Source: Colwellia sp. PAMC 21821
Lineage (GTDB): Bacteria > Pseudomonadota > Gammaproteobacteria > Enterobacterales > Alteromonadaceae
DNA length: 64,000 nt
Direction: 5' to 3'
NCBI RefSeq assembly: GCF_002077175.1
Contig: NZ_CP014943.1
Location: forward strand, 4,712,001-4,776,000
Position 1 is the first letter of the stretch. Each line of letters opens with the position of its first letter. This document shows positions 1-8,522 of the stretch, piece after piece. The notes beneath the pieces are model-generated. The model made no database searches, had not been told where the DNA came from, and saw only the letters and a program-made list of their open reading frames with translations. Position numbers and translations under genes: made by a program.

Positions 1-115
1 CCTGAAAATTAAAGCTTGTCGACCGTTAATCACAAAAGCTTGAAAATGGGTATACGAGTAAGAAGGCTGTTAACACACAAGTTAACTATCTTTTCTAAAG
101 GAAAGCGATATTAGC

Positions 116-250
116 GTGCTAAATTATCCTTTAAGACAATACACTGCTGAAAAATTAGCTGAGTTAACGTGTGAAGACATCTTATCGTTACGTAATTTAC
201 TAAATAATCACGTTAGGGTGTTAATAAAAAATAATATTATCGAACAATAA
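116..250 (+). CDS. Possible 44-residue hypothetical protein
   Basis: A short open frame begins at GTG 116 with AAAGGA about 12 bases upstream and ends at TAA 248-250. It reads as a mostly helical, leucine-rich peptide ending in KNNIIEQ. I recognise no family. The stop codon lies inside the left arm of a perfect 15-bp inverted repeat, a common place for a terminator. It could also be the degraded 3' end of a longer gene, because the frame is closed only by a stop at 83-85. Existence as a gene is uncertain. Confidence 0.25.
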   Translation: MLNYPLRQYTAEKLAELTCEDILSLRNLLNNHVRVLIKNNIIEQ

Positions 251-272
251 TGTTAAGTTATTGTTCGATAAT
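236..272 (+). terminator. Perfect 15-bp inverted repeat, hairpin
   Basis: The arm ATTATCGAACAATAA (236-250) is repeated as its exact complement at 258-272, separated by the 7-base loop TGTTAAG. It overlaps the stop codon of the small frame ending at 250. There is no run of six or more T after the stem, so it may be an mRNA 3' stabiliser or weak bidirectional terminator rather than a classical one. Confidence 0.5.
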
Positions 273-280
273 GTTTAATC

Positions 281-307
281 AGGCTAGTTGCAACTGCTAA
301 CTAGCCT
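281..307 (-). terminator. Hairpin downstream of purine permease
   Basis: AGGCTAGTT (281-289) pairs perfectly with AACTAGCCT (299-307) around a 9-base loop. It lies 9 bases beyond the stop of the minus-strand permease gene and is the natural 3' end of the puuD-channel-permease transcript. It lacks a T tract, so termination may depend on other factors. Confidence 0.45.
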
Positions 308-315
308 AGTTCAAC

Positions 316-1665
316 TTAATCAGGCTCGTCTGGAACGATAAGATTAAGAAATATAGCAAGAAATGCTGCAGGGAGTAATCCGGTTGCCAATAACGCTTTA
401 GCTGTGCTTGGCATATGCTGTAAAGCACCTGGTTCAAGCATCAAACCAAAACCTAAAGATAATGATATAGCAAATATCACCATGTTACGGCTTGTCCAGT
501 CAACATCAGCCAGCATTTTCATACCTGACGATGCCACCATACCAAACATTAATATAACACCACCACCTAATACTTCGATTGGAATGGTCGAAATAATGGC
601 GCCTACTTTAGGAATGAATCCACAAATAATCAGGAATATTGCACCAATAGTAGCAACATGACGACTCATGACTCGTGTCATGGCGATTAAGCCAACGTTT
701 TGCGAAAACGAAGTGTTAGGTAAGCCACCGAAGATAGATGAGAAAGCTGAACCCAAACCATCGGCATAAGTCGCACCTTTGATTTCTGTATCAGTCGCTT
801 CACGATCAGCACCACCTTTAGTAATACCTGATACGTCACCAACCGTTTCAATAGCTGAAATGAATGACATCAAAATAATACCGAGTACTGCGGCAACCGT
901 AAATTCAATGCCGAATGGTAATATTTTTGGCATTGCAAAGGTAGCTGCACGACCAACGTTATCAAAATTCACCATACCCATTGAGTACGCAACAACATAG
1001 CCAGAGATAAGCCCTAGTAATATAGCGGAAACGGATAAGAAGCCTTTAGTGAAAAACTTAAGTCCTAGCGTTACCACAATAACAACTGAAGCAACGCCCC
1101 AGTTTTGTAATGTTCCGTATTCAGGTGTACCAATGGCAGGAACGCCACCAGCTGCATACTGAATACCAACCTTTAATAAAGAAAGGCCGATCATCGTTAC
1201 AATTAAACCTGTTACTAAAGGTGGTAAAGCGAAACGTAAACGGCCAACTAAAGGTCCTAGAGCGGCTTGGAATAAACCACCAATTAAAATACCACCTGTT
1301 ACAGCAGCCATGGCATCTACGCCCTTACCTGCTACTAACGGGATTAAAATTGGAATAAAGGCAAAACTCGTCCCTTGTACTATGGGTAGTCTCGCGCCAA
1401 TAGGTCCTGCACCAATGGTTTGTAACAGCGTTGTTGCACCCGCTAATAACATACACATTTGCATCATGTATAGCATCATAGGGAAGTCAGGTGAATTTGA
1501 GCCAAAACCAAAGCCAGCGGCACCTGCGATAATAATTGCCGGGGTAATATTTGCCACAAACATAGCAAGTACATGTTGAATACCGAGAGGTATAGCTACT
1601 TTTAACGGCGGCATATACTCAGGATCACGACACTGTTCTGGTGTTCCTACAGATAAATTAGACAT
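316..1665 (-). CDS. NCS2-family purine permease (xanthine/urate type)
   Basis: A 449-residue polytopic inner-membrane protein of the nucleobase:cation symporter-2 family (UraA/XanP/UacT group). It carries the family signature QNVGLIAMTRVMSRHV and a long glycine-rich hydrophobic body with about 12-14 spanning segments. The start at 1665 follows GAGGAAAA at a good distance. It is the third gene of a minus-strand operon after the urate oxidase puuD and a Tsx-like channel (27-base gap to the latter). Context points to uptake of urate or xanthine coupled to protons or sodium. Substrate choice between uric acid, xanthine and uracil cannot be settled by reading alone; the PuuD linkage favours urate. 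Confidence 0.88.
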   Translation of the reverse strand: MSNLSVGTPEQCRDPEYMPPLKVAIPLGIQHVLAMFVANITPAIIIAGAAGFGFGSNSPDFPMMLYMMQMCMLLAGATTLLQTIGAGPIGARLPIVQGTSFAFIPILIPLVAGKGVDAMAAVTGGILIGGLFQAALGPLVGRLRFALPPLVTGLIVTMIGLSLLKVGIQYAAGGVPAIGTPEYGTLQNWGVASVVIVVTLGLKFFTKGFLSVSAILLGLISGYVVAYSMGMVNFDNVGRAATFAMPKILPFGIEFTVAAVLGIILMSFISAIETVGDVSGITKGGADREATDTEIKGATYADGLGSAFSSIFGGLPNTSFSQNVGLIAMTRVMSRHVATIGAIFLIICGFIPKVGAIISTIPIEVLGGGVILMFGMVASSGMKMLADVDWTSRNMVIFAISLSLGFGLMLEPGALQHMPSTAKALLATGLLPAAFLAIFLNLIVPDEPD

Positions 1666-1692
1666 AGTATTTTCCTCGTTTAGACAGTCAGA

Positions 1693-2430
1693 CTAAAAAG
1701 TCCAACGTACCATAATTTGTGGAACTGATTCGTTACGACCTTTAATACCTAAACGGTTTTTCCAGTATTGATATTCTACGCCGACCGCAAAGCTTTTATT
1801 CGCATGCCATAAAACTTGTGGCTGCATAAGCAAGTTTGCATGGCTAGTAAAACCTTCACCTTCACCTGAAGTCCAATCTAAAAAGCCTTCGAATGAAAAG
1901 TTCTCGTCGCTAATGGTAAAATCCTTGCTCCAAACTAAGTTAAACTGAACAGAACTGCCATCTTTTGTCGGATCATCACGGTACTGTAAATGCGTTTTAA
2001 CAAATTTAAACCCTGAAACATTCCAGTCTAAACTACCACCAGCCATTTTAACTATTTTGGTCGTGAACTTATTAGAGGTCATATCTGCTTGAACGATACC
2101 GTATACACCTTTAATAACACTGTTATTTTCAGGCTTGAAAAAGCGATAACGAGGACCAAACTCTAAATGTGTACCACTGGTATCGTCAGCATGATTTATG
2201 TTTGTCACATCAGCGAAAAAGTAAGTATCACCCCAAGTAAAGCCTGTTGCATTTGCAATAGTAAAAATAGCTTCGTCTTTATCAGCACCATTAAAACCGC
2301 GTGCGTAATCTTGACCATATAAACCTTCTACTTTTGTAGAGCTCCAAACTGAGGCTTGTGCAGTTGTTGCTGCGCCAGCTAAACCAACTAACAGGGTCGA
2401 GGCAGCAATAGCTGTAGTTATTTTATTCAT
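1693..2430 (-). CDS. Tsx-like outer-membrane nucleoside channel
   Basis: A 245-residue protein with a clear Sec signal peptide (MNKITTAIAASTLLVGLAGA, cleavage after about AQA at 26) and alternating beta-strand pattern to the end. It closes with RWTF, a terminal aromatic typical of outer-membrane beta-barrels. It resembles the Tsx/OmpK channel family (channel-forming nucleoside porins, about 250-290 residues). Being between puuD and an NCS2 permease, it probably lets purines or nucleosides through the outer membrane so that the operon supplies both membranes. Family assignment is by overall pattern; solute specificity is inferred. Confidence 0.75.
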   Translation of the reverse strand: MNKITTAIAASTLLVGLAGAATTAQASVWSSTKVEGLYGQDYARGFNGADKDEAIFTIANATGFTWGDTYFFADVTNINHADDTSGTHLEFGPRYRFFKPENNSVIKGVYGIVQADMTSNKFTTKIVKMAGGSLDWNVSGFKFVKTHLQYRDDPTKDGSSVQFNLVWSKDFTISDENFSFEGFLDWTSGEGEGFTSHANLLMQPQVLWHANKSFAVGVEYQYWKNRLGIKGRNESVPQIMVRWTF

Positions 2431-2507
2431 GTTTTATTCTCGCTTTTGTTGTGTTGTTGTTGTTTTGATACTTTATTTTTTTACTGTTTTACTTTTTATT
2501 ATTTACA

Positions 2508-2533
2508 CCACTTTTCATTTTAGTAAAAAGTGG
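2508..2533 (-). terminator. Intercistronic hairpin between puuD and channel gene
   Basis: CCACTTTT (2508-2515) pairs with AAAAGTGG (2526-2533). It sits in the 111-base spacer just after the puuD stop on the minus strand. It could stabilise or partly terminate the puuD message and give different levels of the downstream transport genes. No long T tract follows directly. Confidence 0.4.
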
Positions 2534-2541
2534 CTTGTTCA

Positions 2542-3750
2542 TTATTTCGCTTGTTCTTGTTGGTACCATGTAGCTATCAAGGTACGCTCTTCATCTGTCA
2601 TGCCCGTTAAGTTACCAATTGGCATAGCTTTAAGCACAACAGCTTGTTGATAAATTTGCGCAGCTTGTGCTTTTATTTGTTTAGGTGTGTCGTACATATA
2701 ACCTTTAGGGGCTGCTGCAAAACCTGGCTGTGTAGGTTTTTGAGCGTGGCATGAAGCGCAGCGTTGCTCAATGACTGACTCTACTTGAGAAAACGCTACA
2801 AGCTTGGCTGATGAGTCTACTACTGTGGCTGTTGGTTTAGGTGCCATCGCCCAGATAACCGCTATCATAATTGCAATGGCTGCGATTAAGGCGCCAGTTA
2901 ATGGCTTGCCTTCGCCGTGACGTGATACAAAGAAGATACGAATCAAGGCGCCAGCCATTGATATACCCATTAATATTAACCAGTTATACTCATGACTATA
3001 AGTCATGGCGTAGTGATTACTGATCATCACGAAGATCACAGGTAAGGTAAAGTAAGTGTTATGAACTGAGCGCTGCTTACCGGCTATACCCGGGGCAGCA
3101 TCGACTTCTTGTCCTGCTCTTAGTCTTTCAACCATTTGCTTTTGACCAGGAATAATAACAAAAAATACACTCGCTGCCATGATAGTACCTAGCATAGCGC
3201 CGAAGGTCATGAAAGCGCCGCGACCACTGAAAATTTGTGTCAAACTGTAAGCTGCAACTGATACCAGAGCAAAAATCACTAGACCTAAAACTAAATCGTT
3301 TTTCGCTAAAGCTGATTTACATAGTATGTCATAAATAATGTAACCACCGAACATGTACCCTAAGCTAATCGCAATTGCTGTGCCTTGAGACATGTCAACT
3401 TTACTAGCGTCGATAAGGTAAATGTCAGCGCCATACCAATAAACAATTGCCATTAAGAAGAAGCCACTGATCCAAGTCGTATATGCTTCCCACTTTGACC
3501 AATGTAGGTTGTCATCTAACTTGTCATTTTTTGGCCCTAACATATATTTTTGTGAGTGATAAAAACCACCACCATGTACGGCCCAAAGTTCACCAAACAT
3601 GCCATTTTCTTTATCAGCAGATTTTTTGGGTGTGCTTAATGAGTTATCTAGCATGACAAAGTAAAATGATGCTCCAATCCACGCAATACCAGTAATGATA
3701 TGAAGACTGCGCACTAAAAAATTTAACACGTCAAAAAAATACGCTTCCAC
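2542..3750 (-). CDS. puuD: Membrane urate oxidase PuuD with cytochrome c domain
   Basis: A 402-residue protein: about eight membrane segments in the first 300 residues (the urate hydroxylase PuuD membrane domain), then a C-terminal cytochrome c domain with haem motif CASCH at 331-335 and a likely axial Met near 376 (KAMPIG). PuuD oxidises urate to 5-hydroxyisourate and passes electrons to the respiratory chain instead of making H2O2 as soluble uricase does. The start is GTG at 3750, with AAAAGGAG seven to eight bases upstream; the next in-frame residues EAYFFDVLNFLVRSLH fit the family N-terminus. It heads the operon with the channel and permease genes. No hydroxyisourate hydrolase or OHCU decarboxylase is seen in the window. 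Confidence 0.9.
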   Translation of the reverse strand: MEAYFFDVLNFLVRSLHIITGIAWIGASFYFVMLDNSLSTPKKSADKENGMFGELWAVHGGGFYHSQKYMLGPKNDKLDDNLHWSKWEAYTTWISGFFLMAIVYWYGADIYLIDASKVDMSQGTAIAISLGYMFGGYIIYDILCKSALAKNDLVLGLVIFALVSVAAYSLTQIFSGRGAFMTFGAMLGTIMAASVFFVIIPGQKQMVERLRAGQEVDAAPGIAGKQRSVHNTYFTLPVIFVMISNHYAMTYSHEYNWLILMGISMAGALIRIFFVSRHGEGKPLTGALIAAIAIMIAVIWAMAPKPTATVVDSSAKLVAFSQVESVIEQRCASCHAQKPTQPGFAAAPKGYMYDTPKQIKAQAAQIYQQAVVLKAMPIGNLTGMTDEERTLIATWYQQEQAK

Positions 3751-3789
3751 TTGTCTGCTCCTTTTAAGTAATTATTATTGTCTTAGTGG

Positions 3790-3817
3790 CTTATCCAAGC
3801 CGACTAACACTTGTCAA
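3790..3817 (-). promoter_or_regulatory. Candidate sigma-70 promoter of the puuD operon
   Basis: Read on the minus strand, a perfect TTGACA (3812-3817) is followed after 16 bases by GATAAG (3790-3795), a 4/6 match to the -10 consensus. Transcription would begin near 3783, about 30 bases before the puuD GTG. The -10 is weak, which would suit an activated or derepressed promoter. Confidence 0.35.
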
Positions 3818-4253
3818 TGTAACTAACCTTCAGTTAATTATATTATTTAACTTTGGTTTATATTTGCATCCTATGCCAGTATCAAATTAAAAATAATTTC
3901 ATTGACTACTTAGTATCGGATAATATTTTTTTGCTAATGCAAGTATTTAACAACTTGGGTATTTAGGTATTCGGTATTCGGTATTCGGTATTCGGTATTC
4001 GGTATTCGGTATTATAAAAATATGAAAAATGTTTTTACTGCGCTTAGTCAATAGTTTTTTTAATTTTCACAGCGCAGATTATGGTTAACAAGACAGCTAG
4101 TTATTTGCTCGTTTAGTAAACCAGCACACCTTTTTGAACTTGTTGCGTATTCATTAATCAATACAACCTAGCATATTGAACAAAAAACCAATTGTCAACA
4201 ATCGTGCATACAATAAACTGACAACATAGGCAGCTCATATTTTTTGCATGCTA
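3818..4253. other. Long non-coding spacer between puuD and regulator genes
   Basis: Very AT-rich spacer between the puuD promoter area and the terminator of the TetR gene. It holds the 7-bp tandem repeat at 3966-4013. I found no convincing coding frame with a ribosome-binding site. No perfect RutR-like dyad (TTGACCA-type) was seen. Confidence 0.5.
3966..4013. repeat. 7-bp tandem repeat, 6 full copies plus partial
   Basis: The heptamer GGTATTC is repeated exactly six times (3966-4007) followed by GGTATT. All copies are perfect, which suggests recent slippage. It is about 215 bases upstream of puuD and 240 bases beyond the 3' end of the TetR gene, outside any gene. Confidence 0.95.
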
Positions 4254-4301
4254 AAAAACCCTGTAAAAACTAAGTGTTGTAGGATTTTTACAGGGGTTTT
4301 T
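4254..4301 (-). terminator. Bidirectional intrinsic terminator after TetR gene
   Basis: AAAAACCCTGTAAAAA (4254-4269) pairs with TTTTTACAGG-GTTTTT (4285-4301, one extra G) around a 15-base loop. The arms supply T tracts on both strands. It lies about 50 bases past the stop of the TetR regulator gene on the minus strand and would insulate the puuD operon from regulator transcription. Confidence 0.85.
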
Positions 4302-4348
4302 CAGGGAAAATAAAGTTTAAAAAACTATTTTAAAGGCTACAAATACGC

Positions 4349-4996
4349 TTAAAAAGACAGGCCACAGCCTTTTAATATGATATGTTTTATGGTTTTTTTG
4401 GCTTCATCAAAGTCTTCTACCGCGAGCGGTCGCTCAAGGGCAGCTTCAATTTCAACGGCAAAATTAGCATAATGCTGGGTTGCACCCCAAATGGTAAACA
4501 GCAAATGATATGCTGACACTTTATCTATTTTGCCTTGTGCTTGCCATGCTTCAATAACTTTGGCCTTTTCAGCAATCCAGAACTTAAAGTCAGTTTGTAA
4601 ATATTGGCTTAAATATGGCGCACCATGCAATATTTCGCTGGCAAATATAATCGATGCAGTTGGATTAATACGTGAATATTCTATTTTCGCATCAATATAA
4701 CTTGCTATTGCTTGGGAGGGATCATCATTTTCGTCTATGTTAGAAAAAGCTTGGTTCCATAAATCTATAATATTTGTCAGTACTGCACCATACAAGGCTA
4801 ACTTATTTTTGAAATAATAATGAATGTTAGTTCTTGGCAGATTAGCCGTTTCAGCAATACGTGATATTGACGCACCATTAAAGCCATACTGCTTAAACTC
4901 TTGAGCAGCAGCCGCTAATATTTTATGCTTATTATGCAAGCGCGTTTTCTGGTGTGAACTACCAAACGTGTTATCGCTAATTTTTATTTTAGTCAT
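4349..4996 (-). CDS. RutR-like TetR-family regulator
   Basis: A 215-residue TetR-family repressor. The N-terminal helix-turn-helix (about residues 24-70) contains GFNGASISRIAETANLPRTN and the typical HYYFKNKLALY. The C-terminal half follows the E. coli RutR pattern closely (EYSRINPTASIIFASEILHGAP; IWGATQHYANFAVEIEAA), which marks the YcdC/RutR ligand-binding domain. RutR senses uracil and controls pyrimidine and purine use. Here the gene stands 600 bases from the urate operon and downstream of a GntR gene (38-base gap, same strand), so control of puuD-channel-permease by a nucleobase is a reasonable inference. The ligand is not known from sequence. Confidence 0.85.
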   Translation of the reverse strand: MTKIKISDNTFGSSHQKTRLHNKHKILAAAAQEFKQYGFNGASISRIAETANLPRTNIHYYFKNKLALYGAVLTNIIDLWNQAFSNIDENDDPSQAIASYIDAKIEYSRINPTASIIFASEILHGAPYLSQYLQTDFKFWIAEKAKVIEAWQAQGKIDKVSAYHLLFTIWGATQHYANFAVEIEAALERPLAVEDFDEAKKTIKHIILKGCGLSF

Positions 4997-5034
4997 ATCT
5001 TGATCAATTTACTTTGATTAAACATACCCATGCT

Positions 5035-5739
5035 CTAACGCTTTTTAAAAATATCAATTAAATCACCGCTAGGTTCTTTATCTTCTAATTTTAAGCGCGA
5101 TTCAATGCCTTGCACATGCCTATACATAAGCTCAGTGGCTTTGTCGACTTGACCTTTTTGCATCACGTCAATTAATTCGAAATGCTCAAAATGGGAGCAT
5201 TTTGGAGCATCTGGTTGTTCGTAGAGCACAATAACTAAAGATGTTTGCGGTATTAACGTTGTGATAATACGCTCAAGCGTAGCGTTTTTTGATATTTTCG
5301 CCAGCATTAAATGAAAATCACCACCTAACTGAATACCTTCAACGATATGTTCATGATCGATATTATCTTGTTCGGCTTTTACGATTCTTCTGAGTAAATC
5401 AAAATCACTCGCGGTTGCATATTTAATAACATCTTTAACAATCGCCACTTCGATCATTTTTCGAGCGTCAAGAATGTCTTTAGCTTGTTTAACCGTTGGG
5501 CTGGCGATGAAAGCGCCCTTATTGGGCTGTATTTCGATAATATGATCTTGCGAAAGTCGTAACAACGCACTACGAATGGTGGTACGCCCTACATTAAATA
5601 TTTTTGATAAATTATCTTCTGTAAGTCTAGTACCTGGGCGCAAACGAAACGACAAAATAGCATCAAATATCTCTTGATATATTTCTTTATCACTTATTTT
5701 TTTCTGCTTTTTGTCTGCTTCTAACTTCTCTTTCATCAC
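5035..5739 (-). CDS. GntR-family regulator, FadR subfamily with FCD domain
   Basis: A 234-residue protein with a winged helix-turn-helix at about 17-80 (RPGTRLTEDNLSKIFNVGRTTIRSAL) and a C-terminal helical FCD domain that holds the usual acid/histidine metal site (GGDFHLML and a later MYRHVQGIE). FCD regulators sense small organic acids or catabolic intermediates. It is followed after 38 bases by the RutR-like gene, probably co-transcribed. Close FCD relatives often control purine, allantoin or malonate use, and its place beside puuD suggests the same, but the ligand is unknown. Confidence 0.85.
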   Translation of the reverse strand: MMKEKLEADKKQKKISDKEIYQEIFDAILSFRLRPGTRLTEDNLSKIFNVGRTTIRSALLRLSQDHIIEIQPNKGAFIASPTVKQAKDILDARKMIEVAIVKDVIKYATASDFDLLRRIVKAEQDNIDHEHIVEGIQLGGDFHLMLAKISKNATLERIITTLIPQTSLVIVLYEQPDAPKCSHFEHFELIDVMQKGQVDKATELMYRHVQGIESRLKLEDKEPSGDLIDIFKKR

Positions 5740-5790
5740 ATTCCTAAATACAAACGAACCAATTCATGCCAAACATTTAAGCGCGTAGTA

Positions 5791-5855
5791 TATACCCAAA
5801 CTATATTAAGATGCTCGTTTCGTGATAATTAAAAACGATTTTTCGAATGGGTATA
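5791..5855. repeat. TATACCCA/TGGGTATA inverted motif pair
   Basis: TATACCCA (5791-5798) and its complement TGGGTATA (5848-5855) bracket 49 bases upstream of the GntR gene. The octamer also occurs at 44048-44055 and 44230-44237, with related GGGTATA at 45-51, always between genes. It may be the border of a small interspersed element, or chance in AT-rich DNA. Confidence 0.3.
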
Positions 5856-5975
5856 GATACCTTAACGTTTACACGGCAGTCATTATTATCGCAATTAATG
5901 CCGGTTATTAGGCATGTTAGCGCGATAAAACTGATTCTATATTTATATCACTGTAATAACTCTACATATAAAAAC

Positions 5976-7670
5976 CTAAATTGAAACTCGCTTATATGAT
6001 CTGTATTCAGCCTGCCAAAAGTTACTTTCTATTTTTTCCATTAAGACTTCATCCGTTAATGGTAAAGCCAACTGCTGTTCCATGGCAACTTTTGCAACCG
6101 TGAATGCGATATTGCGGCTCAGCTCACCAATATCGGTCATTGGAGGCAATAATGCCGCATTAATATCTTTAGCTTGTGGTGAAGCATCAGCAAGTGCATT
6201 ACTCGCCGCCATTAGCATTTCGTCACTAATAATACGAGCACTACAAGCAATTACGCCTAAGCCTATGCCTGGGAAGATATAACTGTTGTTACATTGAGCA
6301 ACATGTATGTGTTTACCATTATGTGTAATTGGCTCAAATGGACTGCCCGTTGCAACCACAACTTCACCATCGGTCCATTCAATTATTTGTGCTGGTGTCG
6401 CTTCAACTTGTCTTGAAGGATTACTCAACGGGAATATGATAGGACGCTCGCAATGCAGTTTCATGCTGCGTACTACGTGTTCGGTAAACAAGCCTGGCTG
6501 GCCTGATACACCAATTAAAATATCAGGTTTAGCGCAATTAATAACATCAATTAATGCTGGATATTCTGAACTATAATTCCAATCTTCAAGCGAAGATAAC
6601 GGCTGTTGCAAGGCACTTTGGAAATCACGTAAGTCAGCCATCCCCTCAGTTAACAAGCCATATCTGTCAACCATAAATATTTGTTTACGTGCTTCTAGGT
6701 CGCTTAGTCCTTCAAAACACATTTGCTGAATAAGCATTTCTGCAATACCACAACCGGCTGAACCACCGCCAACAAAGGCCACTTTCATTTCAGAAAGCTT
6801 AGTATTACGCGTTCGACAAGCGGCTAATATTGTGCCTAAAGTAACCGCAGCTGTGCCCTGTATGTCATCATTAAAACAACACACGCTATCTCGATATCGC
6901 TTAAGTAATGGCATGGCATTAGGCTGAGCAAAATCTTCAAATTGGATCATCACTTCTGGCCAACGGCGCTGAGTAGCTTGAATAAATAGATCCAAAAATT
7001 CATCATATTCTGGTTGGCCGATGCGCTCATGTTTAGCGCCCATATACATAGGGTCGTTTAATAGTTTTTTATTATTTGTGCCTACATCTAGCATCACAGG
7101 TAAAGTGTAAGCAGGACTAATACCACCACAGGCGGTATATAATGAAAGCTTACCAATCGGAATTCCCATGCCACCAATACCTTGATCGCCCAGTCCTAAA
7201 ATTCGTTCGCCATCGGTTACCACAATAACCTTAACCTTGCCCTTGGTCGCATTTCTAAGAATGTCATCAATCATATGACGGTCTTGATAGCTAATAAATA
7301 GCCCACGGGATGAGCGATAAATATCGGAGAACTTTTCACATGCATCACCCACCGTTGGTGTGTAAATGATCGGTAACATCTCTTCTATATGAGCTTGAAC
7401 TAAGCGAAAAAACAAGGTTTCGTTGGTATCTTGAATCGCGCGTAAATAAATATGCTTATTTAATGGCTCATCAAAACTTTTGTATTGCATGTAAGCTCTT
7501 TCAACTTGTTCTTCTATCGACTCGTAACGCGGTGGTAATAAGCCCAGTAAGTTAAAGTTCTTTCGCTCTACCTCAGTAAATGCGCTGCCTTTATTCAACA
7601 ATGGAGCTTCAAGTAAAGCAGGGCCTGAATGTGGAATATATAAATAATTTGAAGCTGGGTTATCACTCAT
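5976..7670 (-). CDS. maeA: NAD-dependent malic enzyme
   Basis: A 564-residue oxidative decarboxylase turning malate into pyruvate with NAD+. The sequence tracks E. coli MaeA along its whole length: [11 protein letters not shown] at the start, [24 protein letters not shown], the catalytic Tyr in [34 protein letters not shown] (malate/NAD site), FNDDIQGTA (metal Asp pair), [11 protein letters not shown] (dinucleotide fold), and [14 protein letters not shown] at the end. The frame is open to ATG 7736, but the family begins near [13 protein letters not shown], so I take ATG 7670; the longer start would also run into a perfect palindrome at 7723-7740 that looks like an operator. It is a single-gene unit. 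Confidence 0.95.
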   Translation of the reverse strand: MSDNPASNYLYIPHSGPALLEAPLLNKGSAFTEVERKNFNLLGLLPPRYESIEEQVERAYMQYKSFDEPLNKHIYLRAIQDTNETLFFRLVQAHIEEMLPIIYTPTVGDACEKFSDIYRSSRGLFISYQDRHMIDDILRNATKGKVKVIVVTDGERILGLGDQGIGGMGIPIGKLSLYTACGGISPAYTLPVMLDVGTNNKKLLNDPMYMGAKHERIGQPEYDEFLDLFIQATQRRWPEVMIQFEDFAQPNAMPLLKRYRDSVCCFNDDIQGTAAVTLGTILAACRTRNTKLSEMKVAFVGGGSAGCGIAEMLIQQMCFEGLSDLEARKQIFMVDRYGLLTEGMADLRDFQSALQQPLSSLEDWNYSSEYPALIDVINCAKPDILIGVSGQPGLFTEHVVRSMKLHCERPIIFPLSNPSRQVEATPAQIIEWTDGEVVVATGSPFEPITHNGKHIHVAQCNNSYIFPGIGLGVIACSARIISDEMLMAASNALADASPQAKDINAALLPPMTDIGELSRNIAFTVAKVAMEQQLALPLTDEVLMEKIESNFWQAEYRSYKRVSI

Positions 7671-7722
7671 TGTTGTTATAACTCTTGTTGGAAGGTTGAA
7701 GGGAGAATAGCTACATTCATAG

Positions 7723-7740
7723 TATCTTGATATCAAGATA
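7723..7740. promoter_or_regulatory. Perfect 18-bp palindrome (operator 1) upstream of maeA
   Basis: TATCTTGATATCAAGATA is its own reverse complement. It lies 53 bases upstream of the chosen maeA start and is repeated 27 bp away (centre to centre) in the next entry. Two exact copies of an 18-bp dyad are very unlikely by chance. The form, with ATCTTGA half-sites meeting at TATA-like centre, resembles MarR-family operators, but the regulator is unknown. Confidence 0.8.
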
Positions 7741-7748
7741 GCAAACGA

Positions 7749-7768
7749 TTATCTTGATATCAAGATAA
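7749..7768. promoter_or_regulatory. Perfect 20-bp palindrome (operator 2) upstream of maeA
   Basis: TTATCTTGATATCAAGATAA contains the same 18-bp core as the site at 7723-7740, extended by one matching base on each side. The centres are 27 bp apart, about two and a half helical turns, so dimers bound at both would sit on opposite faces. It also lies about 190 bases upstream of the plus-strand ybaA gene and could serve both directions. Confidence 0.8.
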
Positions 7769-7954
7769 CTATCATGTTTTATACTTACTATGACCTTAAT
7801 ACGTCCTCCAACCTTAGTTTTAAACTTATAAAAACAAATATTTTCAGTAAGTTATAACATAATAAATTAAAGTTTAAATATGTTAACAGTGTTGGTAGCA
7901 CAATGCTTAGAAAGTGCTAATCTATAATGAAGAGATAAAATTAAGAGATGAAAT

Positions 7955-8308
7955 ATGGCTTATGTAGACGGTTTTGTATTAGCTGTACCCACTAAAAATA
8001 AAAGCAGCTACCTAAAACTCGCTGAAGAAATGGCGATTATTTTTAAAGAACATGGCGCCTTAACCGTAGTAGAAAATTGGGGCGACGACGTCCCTGATGG
8101 CGAAACCACCTCTTTCCCAATGGCGGTTAAATGTAAACCTGATGAGACCGTGGTATTTTCGTGGGTCACTTGGGCGTCAAAAGAAGCAAGAGAAACAGGT
8201 ATGAAAAAAGTCATGGCAGATACCCGCATGGATTGGGAAAATATGACGATGCCTTTTGATGGCAAACGCATGATTTTTGGCAGTTTTGAAACAATATTAG
8301 AAAAATAA
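7955..8308 (+). CDS. ybaA: YbaA-like DUF1428 protein
   Basis: A 117-residue soluble protein matching the DUF1428/YbaA family through its length: YVDGFVLAVPTKNK at the start, FKEHGALTVVENWGDDVPDG in the centre, and MPFDGKRMIFGSFETI at the end. The fold is a small dimeric ferredoxin-like (EthD/ABM-like) alpha/beta barrel; no activity is established. GAGATGAAAT precedes the ATG. It is transcribed away from maeA and converges on the metallopeptidase gene. Confidence 0.88.
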   Translation: MAYVDGFVLAVPTKNKSSYLKLAEEMAIIFKEHGALTVVENWGDDVPDGETTSFPMAVKCKPDETVVFSWVTWASKEARETGMKKVMADTRMDWENMTMPFDGKRMIFGSFETILEK

Positions 8309-8453
8309 CAAGTTTAATCTATCAGGCATTACCTGTTATCAGCTTAAGTCTCGCTGACATATCGATAGTCCTTTACTCTAGGCTTAAATGTATTTGATAA
8401 CAATTCTAAGAACGTGTTGAACCTGCCCTAGATAATAATTCTTTAACTAAAAA

Positions 8454-8484
8454 AATAGCCCACTAACTAAATTAGTGGGCTATT
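8454..8484. terminator. Bidirectional terminator between ybaA and peptidase gene
   Basis: AATAGCCCACTAA (8454-8466) pairs perfectly with TTAGTGGGCTATT (8472-8484) over a 5-base loop. On the minus strand it is followed by seven T residues, a strong intrinsic terminator for the peptidase gene; on the plus strand the tail is weaker. Confidence 0.9.
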
Positions 8485-8522
8485 ACTGTTTTACTTATAA
8501 CTTAAGACTGAAAGCTGATAGC

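Noticed and set aside
3966..4013. Possible CRISPR-like repeats
   Set aside because: Heptamers without spacers are a simple tandem repeat; no cas genes occur in the window. The same holds for 15147-15205 and 42138-42209.
7671..7736. N-terminal 22-residue extension of malic enzyme
   Set aside because: Absent from the family and overlapping an operator-like palindrome; the start at 7670 fits.
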